A DNA stretch of 64,000 nt from Umezawaea sp049997955 (lineage in GTDB: Bacteria > Actinomycetota > Actinomycetes > Mycobacteriales > Pseudonocardiaceae), in assembly GCA_049997955.1 (NCBI GenBank), contig JAEBDY010000003.1, positions 248,001 to 312,000 of the forward strand, given 5' to 3'. Of the stretch, positions 9,349 through 18,120 are shown piece by piece. Below the pieces are notes generated by a model. It saw nothing but the letters and a program-made list of their open reading frames with translations. It was not told the DNA's origin and did not search any database. Position 1 is the stretch's first letter; every line of letters begins with the position of its first letter. Made by a program: the position numbers and the translations under genes.

Positions 9349-9460
9349 GCTGGTGAATCCCCTCTCGTCCTCTGCCCGGACCATCGAGGCCGGGGCCTCC
9401 AGCGCGCTGGAAGTCAACACCGCGCGTTTTCCGTCGGACCGCCCTCGTAGGATCGCCGCC

Positions 9461-11305
9461 ATGGCGACTCCCGACACCGACACCGACGTGAGCGAAGCCC
9501 GTGAGGTACTGCGACGGGTGTTCGGGTACGACGCGTTCCGCGGCAGCCAGCAGGACGTCATCGAGCACGTGGTCGCGGGCGGCGACGCGCTCGTCCTGAT
9601 GCCGACGGGTGGCGGCAAGTCCCTCTGCTACCAGATCCCCGCCCTGGTGCGATCGGGTGTCGGCGTGGTCATCTCCCCGCTGATCGCGTTGATGCAGGAC
9701 CAGGTCGACGCGCTGCGCAACGTCGGTGTGCGCGCGGGCTTCCTGAACTCGACGCAGAACCCGGACGAGCGCAGCATGGTCGAGTCCGAGTTCCTGGCGG
9801 GGGAGCTCGACCTCCTCTACCTGGCGCCGGAACGCCTGCGCCTCGAATCCACGATGCGCCTGCTGGACCGGGGCAAGGTCTCCCTGTTCGCCATCGACGA
9901 GGCCCACTGCGTCGCCCAGTGGGGCCACGACTTCCGGCCGGACTACCTGGCGCTGTCGGCCGTGCACGAGCGCTGGCCGGACGTCCCGCGCATCGCGTTG
10001 ACGGCCACCGCCACCGAGGCGACCCACAAGGAGATCGCCACCAGGCTGAACCTGGCCGAGGCCCGCCACTTCGTGGCCAGCTTCGACCGCCCCAACATCC
10101 AGTACCGCATCGAACCCAAGAACGAGCCCAAGAAGCAGCTGCTGGACCTCCTCCGCACCGAGCACGCGGGCGACGCGGGCATCGTCTACTGCCTGTCCCG
10201 CGCCTCGGTGGAGAAGACCGCGGAGTTCCTGGTGCAGAACGGCATCCCGGCCCTCCCGTACCACGCGGGCCTCGACTCGGGCGTCCGCGCGGCCAACCAG
10301 TCCCGGTTCCTCCGCGAGGACGGCCTGATCATGGTCGCCACCATCGCGTTCGGCATGGGCATCGACAAGCCGGACGTGCGGTTCGTGGCCCACCTCGACC
10401 TGCCCAAGTCGGTCGAGGGCTACTACCAGGAGACCGGTCGCGCGGGCCGCGACGGCCTGCCGTCCACGGCGTGGCTGGCCTACGGCCTGCAGGACGTGGT
10501 GCAGCAGCGCAAGATGATCGACACCTCCGAGGGCGACCAGTCCCACCGCCGCATGCTCGGCATGCACCTGGACGCCATGCTCGCCCTGTGCGAGACCGTC
10601 GACTGCCGCCGCACCCGGCTCCTCGCCTACTTCGGCCAGGAGGGCACGCCCTGCGGCAACTGCGACACCTGCCTCTCGCCGCCGGAGTCGTGGGACGGCA
10701 CCATCGCCGCCCAGAAGCTGCTGTCCACTGTGTACCGGCTCCAGAACGAGCGGCGGCAGAAGTTCGGCGCGGGCCAGGTCATCGACATCCTGCTGGGGAA
10801 GAAGACCGCCAAGGTCATCCAGTTCGACCACGACTCGCTCACCGTGTTCGGGATCGGCGAGGACCTCCGCGAGGCCGACTGGCGCGGCGTGGTCCGCCAG
10901 CTGCTCGCCCAGGGCCTCCTGGCGGTGGAGGGCGACTACGGCACCCTCGTGCTGACCCCGGCCAGCTCCGAGGTCCTGGGCCGCAAGCGCGAGGTGATGC
11001 TCCGCCGCGAGCCCGAACGCGTCCGCGCCGCGAAACCGGCCCGCGCGGCCAAGGCCGCCGCCGTGCCGGTCGACATGCCCGCCGAGGCCGCTCCGGTGTT
11101 CGAGCGGCTGCGGGCCTGGCGAGCCGCGCAGGCGAAGGAGCAGGGCATGCCCGCCTACGTGATCTTCCACGACGCGACGCTGCGCCAGATCGCCACGCTC
11201 GCGCCGACGTCGTTGCAGGAGCTGGGAACCGTGAACGGGGTGGGGGAGAACAAGCTGGCCAAGTACGGCCAGCAGATCCTCGACGCGCTGGCGGAGTCGG
11301 CCTGA
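9461..11305 (+). CDS. recQ: ATP-dependent DNA helicase RecQ
   Basis: A 614-residue superfamily 2 helicase that unwinds DNA 3' to 5' during recombination and fork repair. Visible parts, in order: Walker A PTGGGKS (residues 48-54), DEAH box in AIDEAHCVAQWGHDFRPDY, helicase C motif QETGRAGRDG, the zinc subdomain with CETVDC and CGNCDTC, the RQC winged helix, and a C-terminal HRDC domain ending KYGQQILDALAESA. Length fits bacterial RecQ. ATG 9461 was chosen since the helicase begins right after it; the open frame back to 9176 overlaps the divergent VOC gene. Confidence 0.95.
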   Translation: MATPDTDTDVSEAREVLRRVFGYDAFRGSQQDVIEHVVAGGDALVLMPTGGGKSLCYQIPALVRSGVGVVISPLIALMQDQVDALRNVGVRAGFLNSTQNPDERSMVESEFLAGELDLLYLAPERLRLESTMRLLDRGKVSLFAIDEAHCVAQWGHDFRPDYLALSAVHERWPDVPRIALTATATEATHKEIATRLNLAEARHFVASFDRPNIQYRIEPKNEPKKQLLDLLRTEHAGDAGIVYCLSRASVEKTAEFLVQNGIPALPYHAGLDSGVRAANQSRFLREDGLIMVATIAFGMGIDKPDVRFVAHLDLPKSVEGYYQETGRAGRDGLPSTAWLAYGLQDVVQQRKMIDTSEGDQSHRRMLGMHLDAMLALCETVDCRRTRLLAYFGQEGTPCGNCDTCLSPPESWDGTIAAQKLLSTVYRLQNERRQKFGAGQVIDILLGKKTAKVIQFDHDSLTVFGIGEDLREADWRGVVRQLLAQGLLAVEGDYGTLVLTPASSEVLGRKREVMLRREPERVRAAKPARAAKAAAVPVDMPAEAAPVFERLRAWRAAQAKEQGMPAYVIFHDATLRQIATLAPTSLQELGTVNGVGENKLAKYGQQILDALAESA

Positions 11306-11313
11306 CGCCGCGC

Positions 11314-11355
11314 GGTCCTGGTGACCGGCCCGCTCGTCGGTCGGTCACCAGGACC
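11314..11355 (+). terminator. Hairpin terminator after recQ
   Basis: A perfect 14-bp stem (11314-11327 with 11342-11355), GGTCCTGGTGACCG and its complement, around a 14-base loop, starts nine bases after the recQ stop. Confidence 0.8.
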
Positions 11356-11913
11356 CGCCCGATCACGCCGTCGTCGCACCCGACGTGAGTGCGGTGGAAC
11401 GGTGCGCGGGATCGGGTCGGCGGAGCACGCCCGAGGAATTCCGGACGCGGTGCCGGAGTGGCGTAGTCACTCCCGCTTCGATCTTTCCGATCGCGCGACC
11501 GGAACCGCGAACCCCGGTTCGGGAACGCGGCGGTTCAGGTGGCCGGAGTGTGGGCCAATACCATTATTCGTGGATATCGTTCCGCGCTTCCACGGCGTTA
11601 GCGAAGTGCTCCGCGTCGTAGATCACGCCCGAGCAGGCCGGTGTGGATGCGTTTTCATCAAGCGCACAGGCCGGAATCGTGCCTGTCGAACGCTGGTGAC
11701 CCTGCCCTCACGAACGGCTACTCACCGCACTTCTCGGGCCCCTTCGAGACCAACCGGTGACACAGGTTGCTCCGAACAGTCGTATTTCGATACGGCTGAG
11801 AGACATAGTGTGATTCGCCAGGCGCGGTGTCCATTGCCCTTGCGGGGCACGGAAGAGTTGACCCGCGCGTTACCCGGCGTACACCCGATCGCATATGAGG
11901 GGTCACTTTCTTA
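11356..11913. other. Gene-free spacer upstream of the roadblock pair
   Basis: No reading frame has both coding-like third positions and a ribosome site. Composition is more balanced than in the genes. It should hold the promoter of the downstream roadblock genes; GAGGGG at about 11896 serves as their ribosome site. No clear operator was seen. Confidence 0.5.
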
Positions 11914-12285
11914 ATGAGCATCGATGTGGCGTTGAAAGAAGCCATGACCATCACGGGATCCCTGGGGGTGGCGCTGGTCGACTACGACAGCGGCATGTCG
12001 CTGGGCAGCCTGGGAGGGGGCGACTGGCTCGACCTGGACGTCGCCGCGGCGGGCAACACCGAGGTCGTGCGCGCGAAGCTGCGCGTCATGGCGTCCCTCG
12101 CGCTGAACGACAGCATCGAGGACATCCTGATCACCCTGAACCGCCAGTACCACCTGATCCGGCCGTTGACGACGGCCAAGGGCAACTCGACGCTCTTCCT
12201 CTACCTGGTGCTGGACCGGGAGCGGGCGAACCTCGCGCTGGCCCGGCTGTACCTGAAGCGCATCGAAGCCAACTTGACGGTATGA
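11914..12285 (+). CDS. Roadblock/LC7-like protein, first of a tandem pair
   Basis: A 123-residue single-domain protein with the alternating amphipathic helix and sheet pattern of roadblock/LC7 folds (ALKEAMTITGSLGVALVDYDSG at the start). It shares its ATGA stop/start with the next gene, so the two products are made together and probably form a heterodimer. In actinomycetes such proteins often accompany a small GTPase in conservons, but neither a GTPase, a sensor kinase nor a DUF742 gene is present here. Function is inferred from fold only. Confidence 0.6.
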   Translation: MSIDVALKEAMTITGSLGVALVDYDSGMSLGSLGGGDWLDLDVAAAGNTEVVRAKLRVMASLALNDSIEDILITLNRQYHLIRPLTTAKGNSTLFLYLVLDRERANLALARLYLKRIEANLTV

Positions 12286-12821
12286 GCGCCCCCGAGGCCA
12301 GACGACCGGAAGCCCCCGCGCTGCCGACCCGAAGGCCCACTCCCACGTCCACGAAACCCCTGCCCCTGGGGCCACTGGTGACGCAGCCGCCGTTCGACTC
12401 GGAAGAGATGAAGGCGACGCTCCAGAAGATCCGGAGCCAGGTCGACCGGGTGACCGGGCTCCTCGTGGCCACCCAGGACGGCCTGGTGCTGTCCAGCGAC
12501 ACCAGGGAGGTCGAGAACGAGAGCGTCGCGGCCATGTCCGCCGCCGCCATCGGGCTCGCGGTGCAGTTCACCGCGCAGGCCGGGATCGGCGAACCGCGGA
12601 CGGCGATGTTCGAGGGCAGTTCCGGCTTCGTCTGCGTGTTCCCGGTCGAGGCGTCGCTCCTGCTCGTCGTCTTCGGCGAACGGGACATCACCATGGGGTT
12701 GTTCAACATAGCGGCCAAGCAGGCGCTGTCGTTGCTCCAGCACGCCGTGCTGCGCCAGCGGGTCCACACCGTGCGCGCGAACCGGCGGGCGTACTTCGAG
12801 GACGAGCAGCCGGAGCCGTGA
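12282..12821 (+). CDS. Roadblock/LC7-domain protein with Pro-rich N-terminal tail
   Basis: A 179-residue protein. Residues 1-40 are a Pro/Arg/Thr-rich disordered tail. From PFDSEEMKATLQKIRSQVDRVTGLLVATQDGLVLSSD onward it is a typical roadblock/LC7 domain of the MglB or CvnB type. ATG 12282 overlaps the stop of the preceding gene. MglB-like proteins stimulate Ras-like GTPases, and a partner GTPase would have to be encoded elsewhere. It converges with the NlpC/P60 gene 14 bp away. Confidence 0.75.
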   Translation: MSAPEARRPEAPALPTRRPTPTSTKPLPLGPLVTQPPFDSEEMKATLQKIRSQVDRVTGLLVATQDGLVLSSDTREVENESVAAMSAAAIGLAVQFTAQAGIGEPRTAMFEGSSGFVCVFPVEASLLLVVFGERDITMGLFNIAAKQALSLLQHAVLRQRVHTVRANRRAYFEDEQPEP

Positions 12822-12835
12822 CCTGACGCGGGCCG

Positions 12836-13873
12836 TCAGCCCACGATCCGCCGGATCACGCTGATCGGCCCGATGTCGTCGATGTTGGCGATCTTCACGG
12901 GCACGCCCTCGGTGGACGCGTGCACGGCCCGGACGTTGTCCACGGCCATGGCCACGTGCGTCTGCCCGGAGTAGTAGATGATCAGGTCGCCCGGCCGCAC
13001 CTCGCCGCGCGACACCGAACGACCGGTGGTGGCCTGCGTGTACGTGACCCTGGGGATGGTCACCCCGGCCGCTCGGTAGGAGGCCTGCGTCAGGCTGGAG
13101 CAGTCCCACGAGTTCGGCCCGTTCGAGCCGAACACGTAGGGCTTGCCCCGCTGGGACAGCGCGAAGGTCAACGCCGCGCCCGCGGCCCCCGACGGCGTGG
13201 CCACCGCGGACGTGTCGCCCTTGTTCGCCAGCACGGCCTTGTCCGAGGAGTTCAACGAGTTGTACTGGGTCCGGGCCGCGGTCACCTGCGACACCAGCGC
13301 GACTCGCTTCTCCTCGATGTCCGACACCAGCTCGTCCGCGGCGGCCGAGGCCTCCGTCGCCCGCTTCTGCGCGTCCTTCGCCCCGGCCTGAGCGGCGGAG
13401 GCGTCGTTCAACGCCGCCGACAACGCGCCCAGCGCCGCGGCCTGGTCCGCCGCCAGCACGTCCATCGCCGACATCCGGTTCAGGAAGTCGCTCTGCGAGT
13501 CCGACACCAGCATCGCCGACAGCCCGGTGAACCGCGCCCCCTCGAAGGACGCCTCGGTCAGCAGGTCCACCTGGCCGCGGAACCGCCCCTCCGCCGCGGA
13601 CGCCCGGTCCAGCGCCTGCCCCGCCGTCACGAGGTCCTGGTTCGCGCGGTCCAGCTCGCCCTGCTTGGTCCGCTTGTCCTCCTGGGCGCGCAGGTGCTCC
13701 TCGTTGAGGACCTCCGCGTCGTGCGTCAGACCGGTGTACCTCTTCAACGCATCGGAGGCGTTCGGCGGCACGGGTTCCGCCGCCGCGGTCGGCGTCGGCG
13801 CGACCACGAGCGCGGCGATGATCGCCGCGGCGAGGGCGGCTCGGGCGGTGCGCCTGGCGGGCAGCGAGGTCAT
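12836..13873 (-). CDS. Secreted NlpC/P60 peptidoglycan endopeptidase (RipA-like)
   Basis: A 345-residue cell-wall hydrolase expected to cut D-Glu to diaminopimelate stem-peptide bonds. It has an N-terminal signal peptide (ending near TAAAEPVPP), a long coiled-coil region (about 40-215) and a C-terminal NlpC/P60 domain (about 230-345). The catalytic triad looks complete: C258 in SWDCSS, H306 in QTHVAMAVD and H318 in AVHAS. The coiled coil usually restrains the active site until cell division. Start ATG 13873. The gene is divergent from the lytic monooxygenase gene, with a DasR-type site between them. Confidence 0.9.
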   Translation of the reverse strand: MTSLPARRTARAALAAAIIAALVVAPTPTAAAEPVPPNASDALKRYTGLTHDAEVLNEEHLRAQEDKRTKQGELDRANQDLVTAGQALDRASAAEGRFRGQVDLLTEASFEGARFTGLSAMLVSDSQSDFLNRMSAMDVLAADQAAALGALSAALNDASAAQAGAKDAQKRATEASAAADELVSDIEEKRVALVSQVTAARTQYNSLNSSDKAVLANKGDTSAVATPSGAAGAALTFALSQRGKPYVFGSNGPNSWDCSSLTQASYRAAGVTIPRVTYTQATTGRSVSRGEVRPGDLIIYYSGQTHVAMAVDNVRAVHASTEGVPVKIANIDDIGPISVIRRIVG

Positions 13874-13966
13874 ACCGGGCCCTACGGGATGTAGGGGATG
13901 GCGGTTCAGAATTCGTCCTCGTCTTTCTGCCGCGTCTTGACCGCTTTGTCCCCGGTCGCTAACGTC

Positions 13967-13982
13967 TCTGGTCTAGACCACA
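13967..13982. promoter_or_regulatory. DasR responsive element (dre)-like site
   Basis: TCTGGTCTAGACCACA contains the full 12-bp palindrome TGGTCTAGACCA and matches 13 of 16 bases of the DasR consensus ACTGGTCTAGACCAGT. DasR is the GntR-type repressor that senses glucosamine-6-phosphate and controls chitin and GlcNAc genes. The site lies 187 bp before the AA10 gene, whose likely substrate is chitin, and 94 bp before the NlpC/P60 gene on the other strand. Confidence 0.75.
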
Positions 13983-14168
13983 TGCACAAGCGACAACCTG
14001 GATCCGCTGACCAGCGGAAACTCGTGGCCTGAAGAGAACCGTGTCAATTCCGCCGCGTTGACACGGTGTGGATCACGCATCCGCTGCATCGGGTTCCCAC
14101 CCCTGTGGTGGGCGGCGCTCTCGCAGTGCTCCCACCTGGGAACAGCCATTCATTCCAGAGGAGCTGTC

Positions 14169-14723
14169 ATGAGCTTGAGGAGCAAGGTGGCCGCGGCGGC
14201 GGTCGCGGTCGGCATCGCACCCCTGATCGTCGTCCTCGCACCCGCGGGGACGGCCAGTGCGCACGGCTACATCTCGTCCCCACCCAGCAGGCAGGCGAAC
14301 TGCGCCCAGGGCCGCGTCCAGAACTGCGGCGACATCGTCTGGGAGCCGCAGAGCGTCGAAGGCCCCAAGGGCGTTCGGAACTGCCACGGCAACTCGCGCT
14401 TCACCGTGTTGAGCGATGAGGGCAAGGGTTGGCCCGCCACGTCGGTGGGCGGAACGATCAACTTCAACTGGGTGCTGACGGCGCGCCACGCCACCAGCAC
14501 GTGGGAGTACTACATCGGCGGCACGCGCATCGCCGTCTTCAACGACGGTGGCAGGCAGCCGGGCGCGACCGTGAACCACTCGGTCAACCTCGGTGGCCGC
14601 ACCGGAAGGCAGAAGGTCCTCGCGATCTGGAACATCGCCGACACGGCCAACGCGTTCTACTCGTGCGTCGACGTGCAGGTGAACGGCTTCGCGGCGAACA
14701 AGAAGACGCAGGCGGAGCTCTAG
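14169..14723 (+). CDS. Secreted AA10 lytic polysaccharide monooxygenase (chitin or cellulose active)
   Basis: A 184-residue single-domain copper enzyme that cuts crystalline polysaccharide by oxidation. The signal peptide ends at TASA, leaving H32 as the mature N-terminal histidine (HGYISSPPSR), which with H107 (TARHATSTWEYY) forms the copper histidine brace. FYSCVDVQV near the end holds the axial aromatic residue. Cysteines are placed as in small AA10 enzymes. ATG 14169 has AGAGGAG just upstream; the longer frame to 14058 is not needed. The upstream DasR-type site supports chitin as substrate, though cellulose is possible. Confidence 0.92.
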   Translation: MSLRSKVAAAAVAVGIAPLIVVLAPAGTASAHGYISSPPSRQANCAQGRVQNCGDIVWEPQSVEGPKGVRNCHGNSRFTVLSDEGKGWPATSVGGTINFNWVLTARHATSTWEYYIGGTRIAVFNDGGRQPGATVNHSVNLGGRTGRQKVLAIWNIADTANAFYSCVDVQVNGFAANKKTQAEL

Positions 14724-14733
14724 CCGTCGGCAC

Positions 14734-14775
14734 GGGTCCCGCGCTCGGCGTCGGAGGGCGCCGGGCGCGGGTCCC
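14734..14775 (+). terminator. Hairpin terminator after the AA10 gene
   Basis: GGGTCCCGCGCTCGGCG (14734-14750) pairs with 14759-14775, with one mismatch and one G-T pair in 17, around an 8-base loop. It lies 11 bases after the stop. Confidence 0.65.
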
Positions 14776-14807
14776 CTTCCGCTCCCGCTCCCCAGCCGTG
14801 GAGGACC

Positions 14808-15353
14808 ATGAACCGCCATCCGCTCGTCCTGCTGCTCGCCGCCGCCCTGCTGCTCGCGGGCTGCGGTTCGGCCCAGCCGCCCGCGAAGGCCGACTTCAAC
14901 GCGGCCGACGTGATGTTCCTGCAGATGATGCTGCCGCTGCACGCCCAGGGCCTCGAACTGACCGGCCTGGCGAAGGAGCGAGCCGTCCGGCCCGCCGTCC
15001 GCGACCTCGCGGGGGAGCTGGACACCTTGCAGCGCGAGGAATCCGAGACCATGACCGGCTGGCTGGCCGAGTGGGCGCAGCCGACGGCGGTGAACGCCGA
15101 TCCCGGCGCGCACGCCCACCACGGCGGCCTGCACCAGACCAGCCCCGCCGAGATCGCCGCGCTCAAGTCCACGCCGGACGCGGCCTTCGACACCACGTTC
15201 CTCAACCTGATGACCGGACACCTGCACAACTCGGTAGCGCTGACCAAGACCGAAGTGGACGGGGGCAGCAACCCGGAGGCCAAGGAGTTGGCGACCAGGA
15301 TCCGCGAGTCGCGCAGCAGGGAGATCAGCCGGTTGCTGGGCCTGGTCGGTTAG
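14808..15353 (+). CDS. DUF305-family lipoprotein
   Basis: A 181-residue exported protein. The signal peptide ends in the lipobox LLAGC, so Cys19 should be lipid-modified and anchored outside the membrane. The mature part is a DUF305 four-helix domain: FNAADVMFLQMMLPLHAQGLEL near the start and FLNLMTGHLHNSVALTKTEV near the end, with conserved Met and His that may bind copper or another metal. GGAGGA precedes ATG 14808. Its 3' end overlaps the convergent pseudouridine synthase gene by 29 bp. Function within the family is not settled. Confidence 0.85.
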   Translation: MNRHPLVLLLAAALLLAGCGSAQPPAKADFNAADVMFLQMMLPLHAQGLELTGLAKERAVRPAVRDLAGELDTLQREESETMTGWLAEWAQPTAVNADPGAHAHHGGLHQTSPAEIAALKSTPDAAFDTTFLNLMTGHLHNSVALTKTEVDGGSNPEAKELATRIRESRSREISRLLGLVG

Positions 15354-16290
15354 CGGGCGGGCCCGCGAGCCAAGCGTCGTACGACGTCCACGCCAGCAAC
15401 GTCGACGGGCTCTCGAACCGGCGCGGCTCGCCGGTGAGCGGGTCGGTGAACCCGAGCACCTTCGCCAGCAGCTGCAACGGTTTCCGGTAGTCGTCCAGCG
15501 CCGTCTCGGTGAGCACGGGGTAGAAGTCGTCGCCGAGGATCGGCACGCCCAGCCCGCTCATGTGCAGCCGGAGCTGGTGCGTGCGACCGGTTCTCGGCAG
15601 CAGCCGGTACCGGCCGAGGCCGTCGCGGTGCTCGACGAGTTCGACGAGAGTCTCGCTGTTCGGCGGCCCCTCCAGCTCCTGCGCGGTGATCACGCCCTTC
15701 TCCTTGACGATCCGGCTGCGCACCGTGCACGGCAGCGGGAGGTCGGGGTCGTGCGGTGCGACGGCCTCGTACTCCTTGTGCACCAAGCGATCCCGGAACA
15801 GCGTCTGGTAGGCCCCGCGCCGCGCCGGGTTCACGATGAACATGATCAGCCCGGCGGTCACCCGGTCCAGCCGGTGCGCGGGCACGAGGTCCGGCAGGTC
15901 CAGTTCGCGCCGCAGCCGCACCAGCGCCGTCTCCAGGACGTGCTTGCCGCGCGGGATGGTCGCGAGGAAGTGCGGCTTGTCCACGACGAGCAGGTCGTCG
16001 TCGCGGTGCACGACGCCGATCTCGAACGGCACCGCGACCTCGTCCGGCAGGTCGCGGTGGAACCACACCGACGAGTTCGGCACGAACGGCGCGTTCGGCG
16101 GCACCGGCCCGTCCATGTCCACGACCCGGCTCTCGCGCAGCATCAGGTCGATGCGCGCCGGGTCCACCCTGGGTAGCCGGTCCACCAGGTGGTCCCGCAG
16201 CGTCGTCCACGGCCCCTCCGACGGCATCCGCAGGCGGGCGGGGTCGAGTCCGTGCCGCTGGGGCAGTGGGGGCTTGAGCTTGCGTCTCAT
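15325..16290 (-). CDS. RluA-family RNA pseudouridine synthase
   Basis: A 321-residue enzyme that isomerises uridine to pseudouridine in rRNA or tRNA. The catalytic aspartate is D142 in PAHRLDRVTAG, the RluA signature. Other family motifs are VVHRDDDLLVVDKP and RTGRTHQLRLHM. The N-terminal 70 residues may form a small S4-like RNA-binding part. ATG 16290 is preferred; the frame to 16410 adds 40 residues unlike the family. It converges with the DUF305 gene. Which RNA position it modifies cannot be told. Confidence 0.9.
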   Translation of the reverse strand: MRRKLKPPLPQRHGLDPARLRMPSEGPWTTLRDHLVDRLPRVDPARIDLMLRESRVVDMDGPVPPNAPFVPNSSVWFHRDLPDEVAVPFEIGVVHRDDDLLVVDKPHFLATIPRGKHVLETALVRLRRELDLPDLVPAHRLDRVTAGLIMFIVNPARRGAYQTLFRDRLVHKEYEAVAPHDPDLPLPCTVRSRIVKEKGVITAQELEGPPNSETLVELVEHRDGLGRYRLLPRTGRTHQLRLHMSGLGVPILGDDFYPVLTETALDDYRKPLQLLAKVLGFTDPLTGEPRRFESPSTLLAWTSYDAWLAGPPANRPGPATG

Positions 16291-16512
16291 CGAGGGGGAG
16301 CGTAACCGTTCCCGGTTTTCGCGTGCGGAACGGCGAAGCGACCGGTACGCGCAATCACGTCCGACGATTTCCGTGGCCGAACTCGGAATGGGCAACAATG
16401 GAAGATCCACTCGTTCACGTCCATAAACATTCGCCCCACCCTTGAAATAGGTGAGGTAACGCCCCTACCGTTTGCCTTCCAAGTCGCCGCCGCGACCACG
16501 GAAGGGACAAAG

Positions 16513-17130
16513 ATGTCACGACTGATTTCCCGAGTGCGCTTGTTCGCGCTCGCGGCGGCCGCACTCACCGGAATGGGACTCGTCGGCGCACCGAGCGCCC
16601 ACGCCCAGGTCGAGTCGGGCAACTGGATCTCCTACTCACCCTCGTACAACGTCCAGCAGAGGGGGTGCGGCGTCGCCAACGGCCTCACGTTCCAGTTGAC
16701 GTGCTCCACGGCCAGCGGTGACCAGCGCGCCGAGCGCCGGTACGCCAACTACTCGGGTGGAGGCGCCCGCCAGTTCGAGGGCACCTTCCGGATCTCCAGC
16801 CTCGCGGGCACGCGGATCAGCCTGAAGCAGACGTTCAACGACTCCGAGCCCGGTCCGTTCTTCATGCTCGCGGTCGAGCGCGGCGGCCGGCTCTACGCCG
16901 TGCACGGCGGCGCGACGATCGCGACCGGAGCGACGGTCGGCACGTCGGTGCGGGTCAACACGGTGCACAGGATCGGCAACAACCACAAGACGTACATCAA
17001 CGGATCGCTCAAGCACACCTACTCCAGCCCCGGCGGCACCTTCTACGACAAGTTCGGCGCGTACCGGACGAGCTCGGGCCAGGGCCCCGCCACCGTCGTG
17101 TGGAGCGGCGTCAAGTTCTGGCGCCTGTAG
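16513..17130 (+). CDS. Secreted jelly-roll protein, polysaccharide lyase-like
   Basis: A 205-residue exported protein with a signal peptide ending at AHA. The mature part is one beta-rich domain rich in Gly, Thr and aromatic residues, with RYANYSGGGARQFEGTFR, FMLAVERGGRLYAVHGG, DKFGAYRTSSGQGPATVVW and a FWRL end. This pattern fits concanavalin-like folds of small polysaccharide lyases or sugar-binding proteins (PL7/PL20 type), but I cannot confirm catalytic residues. GAAGGGA precedes ATG 16513. A terminator follows. It lies among several secreted sugar-active genes. Confidence 0.6.
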   Translation: MSRLISRVRLFALAAAALTGMGLVGAPSAHAQVESGNWISYSPSYNVQQRGCGVANGLTFQLTCSTASGDQRAERRYANYSGGGARQFEGTFRISSLAGTRISLKQTFNDSEPGPFFMLAVERGGRLYAVHGGATIATGATVGTSVRVNTVHRIGNNHKTYINGSLKHTYSSPGGTFYDKFGAYRTSSGQGPATVVWSGVKFWRL

Positions 17131-17140
17131 GTCCCGCAGC

Positions 17141-17184
17141 GCCCCGCCGCCCCGGTCGTGTTCAGGCCACCGGGACGGCGGGGC
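17141..17184 (+). terminator. Hairpin terminator after the jelly-roll protein gene
   Basis: GCCCCGCCGCCCCGGT (17141-17156) pairs with 17169-17184 with a single mismatch in 16 bp around a 12-base loop, 10 bases after the stop. Confidence 0.75.
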
Positions 17185-17204
17185 CCCAACCCCGAGGGCC
17201 GCCC

Positions 17205-17918
17205 GTGACCAAGCTCCCGCTCCTGCCCGCGCTGGTGCTCGCCACCGCGCTCGCCGCGTGCTCCACCGAAACGGATTCCCCGGCCGAGTTGACCGCCGTT
17301 CTCGATTCCCCGCTCGACGCCACGCTCACCTGGCTGTCGACCGATCCGAAGTCGGCGGGCCGGGCCGTGGAATTCGCCACCGAACCGAACGGCGAGTACA
17401 CGACCCTCCAGTACGCGCCGATCGAGCAGACGACTTACCGGCATCCCGACCTGATTCCGGAAACGAACTTCTACTACCGCGTGCGAACCTATTCCGGTCC
17501 CACAGCGGAACCACGGGAAATCACCCTGCCGCCCGGTGAACTGGACGACGAGACCCAGGGCGCGGACCACGAGTGGATCACACCGAAGACCGTTCCCGGC
17601 ACCGCGGTGGACACCACGCCCCTCCGGACGGGCGGCGGCGCGCCGACCGATTTCCAGGCCACGGTCGTGCACGCCAACGGCGTCAGGTTCACCTGGACCG
17701 ACCACGCCACCGACGAGGACGGCTACCTCATCGAGGTGAAGGCCGCGGGCGCGACGACGTTCACACCCGCCGCCGTGCTCGACCCGAACATCAACTCGGC
17801 AGGCCTGATCACCCTGCCGGACGAGAAGACCGCCGCGTACCGCGTCCGCGCCTTCCAGTGGGGCACCACCTCGAACACCGCCCACGTGAAAACCGGCCCG
17901 GACCCGGACACCCGCTGA
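17205..17918 (+). CDS. Lipoprotein with fibronectin type III-like repeats
   Basis: A 237-residue exported protein. GTG 17205 starts a short signal peptide ending in LAAC, a lipobox with Cys19. Two beta-sandwich repeats follow (about residues 27-110 and 140-230): one has ATLTWLSTDPKSAGRAVEF and FYYRVRTYSG, the other FTWTDHATDEDGYLIEVKA and TAAYRVRAFQWG, both typical fibronectin type III strands. It is probably a surface binding protein; no catalytic site is visible. The open frame back to 17100 overlaps the preceding gene and the terminator, so the GTG start is preferred. Confidence 0.75.
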   Translation: MTKLPLLPALVLATALAACSTETDSPAELTAVLDSPLDATLTWLSTDPKSAGRAVEFATEPNGEYTTLQYAPIEQTTYRHPDLIPETNFYYRVRTYSGPTAEPREITLPPGELDDETQGADHEWITPKTVPGTAVDTTPLRTGGGAPTDFQATVVHANGVRFTWTDHATDEDGYLIEVKAAGATTFTPAAVLDPNINSAGLITLPDEKTAAYRVRAFQWGTTSNTAHVKTGPDPDTR

Positions 17919-18120
17919 CAGCCGTCTTCCACCCCGAACCAAACTTTCGCCCGTCCAGGCCCACCGCCGTGGTGATTCGGTGGCTGATCACCGGGGTTCG
18001 CCTGGCTCGTCCGCCGCACGCCCAATGCCGAACAAGCGTCCCCCGGCCAGGGGGACCCCTGATTTCAACACTACCAACGAGGTCCGACAAGAACGGCGGG
18101 CCCGAGGTCCGCAAGATCGT

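Noticed and set aside
9349..11170. Upstream extension of the minus-strand frame that contains the small membrane protein
   Set aside because: Only the last 149 codons, after a GTG overlapping the VOC stop, look like protein. The rest is antisense to recQ.
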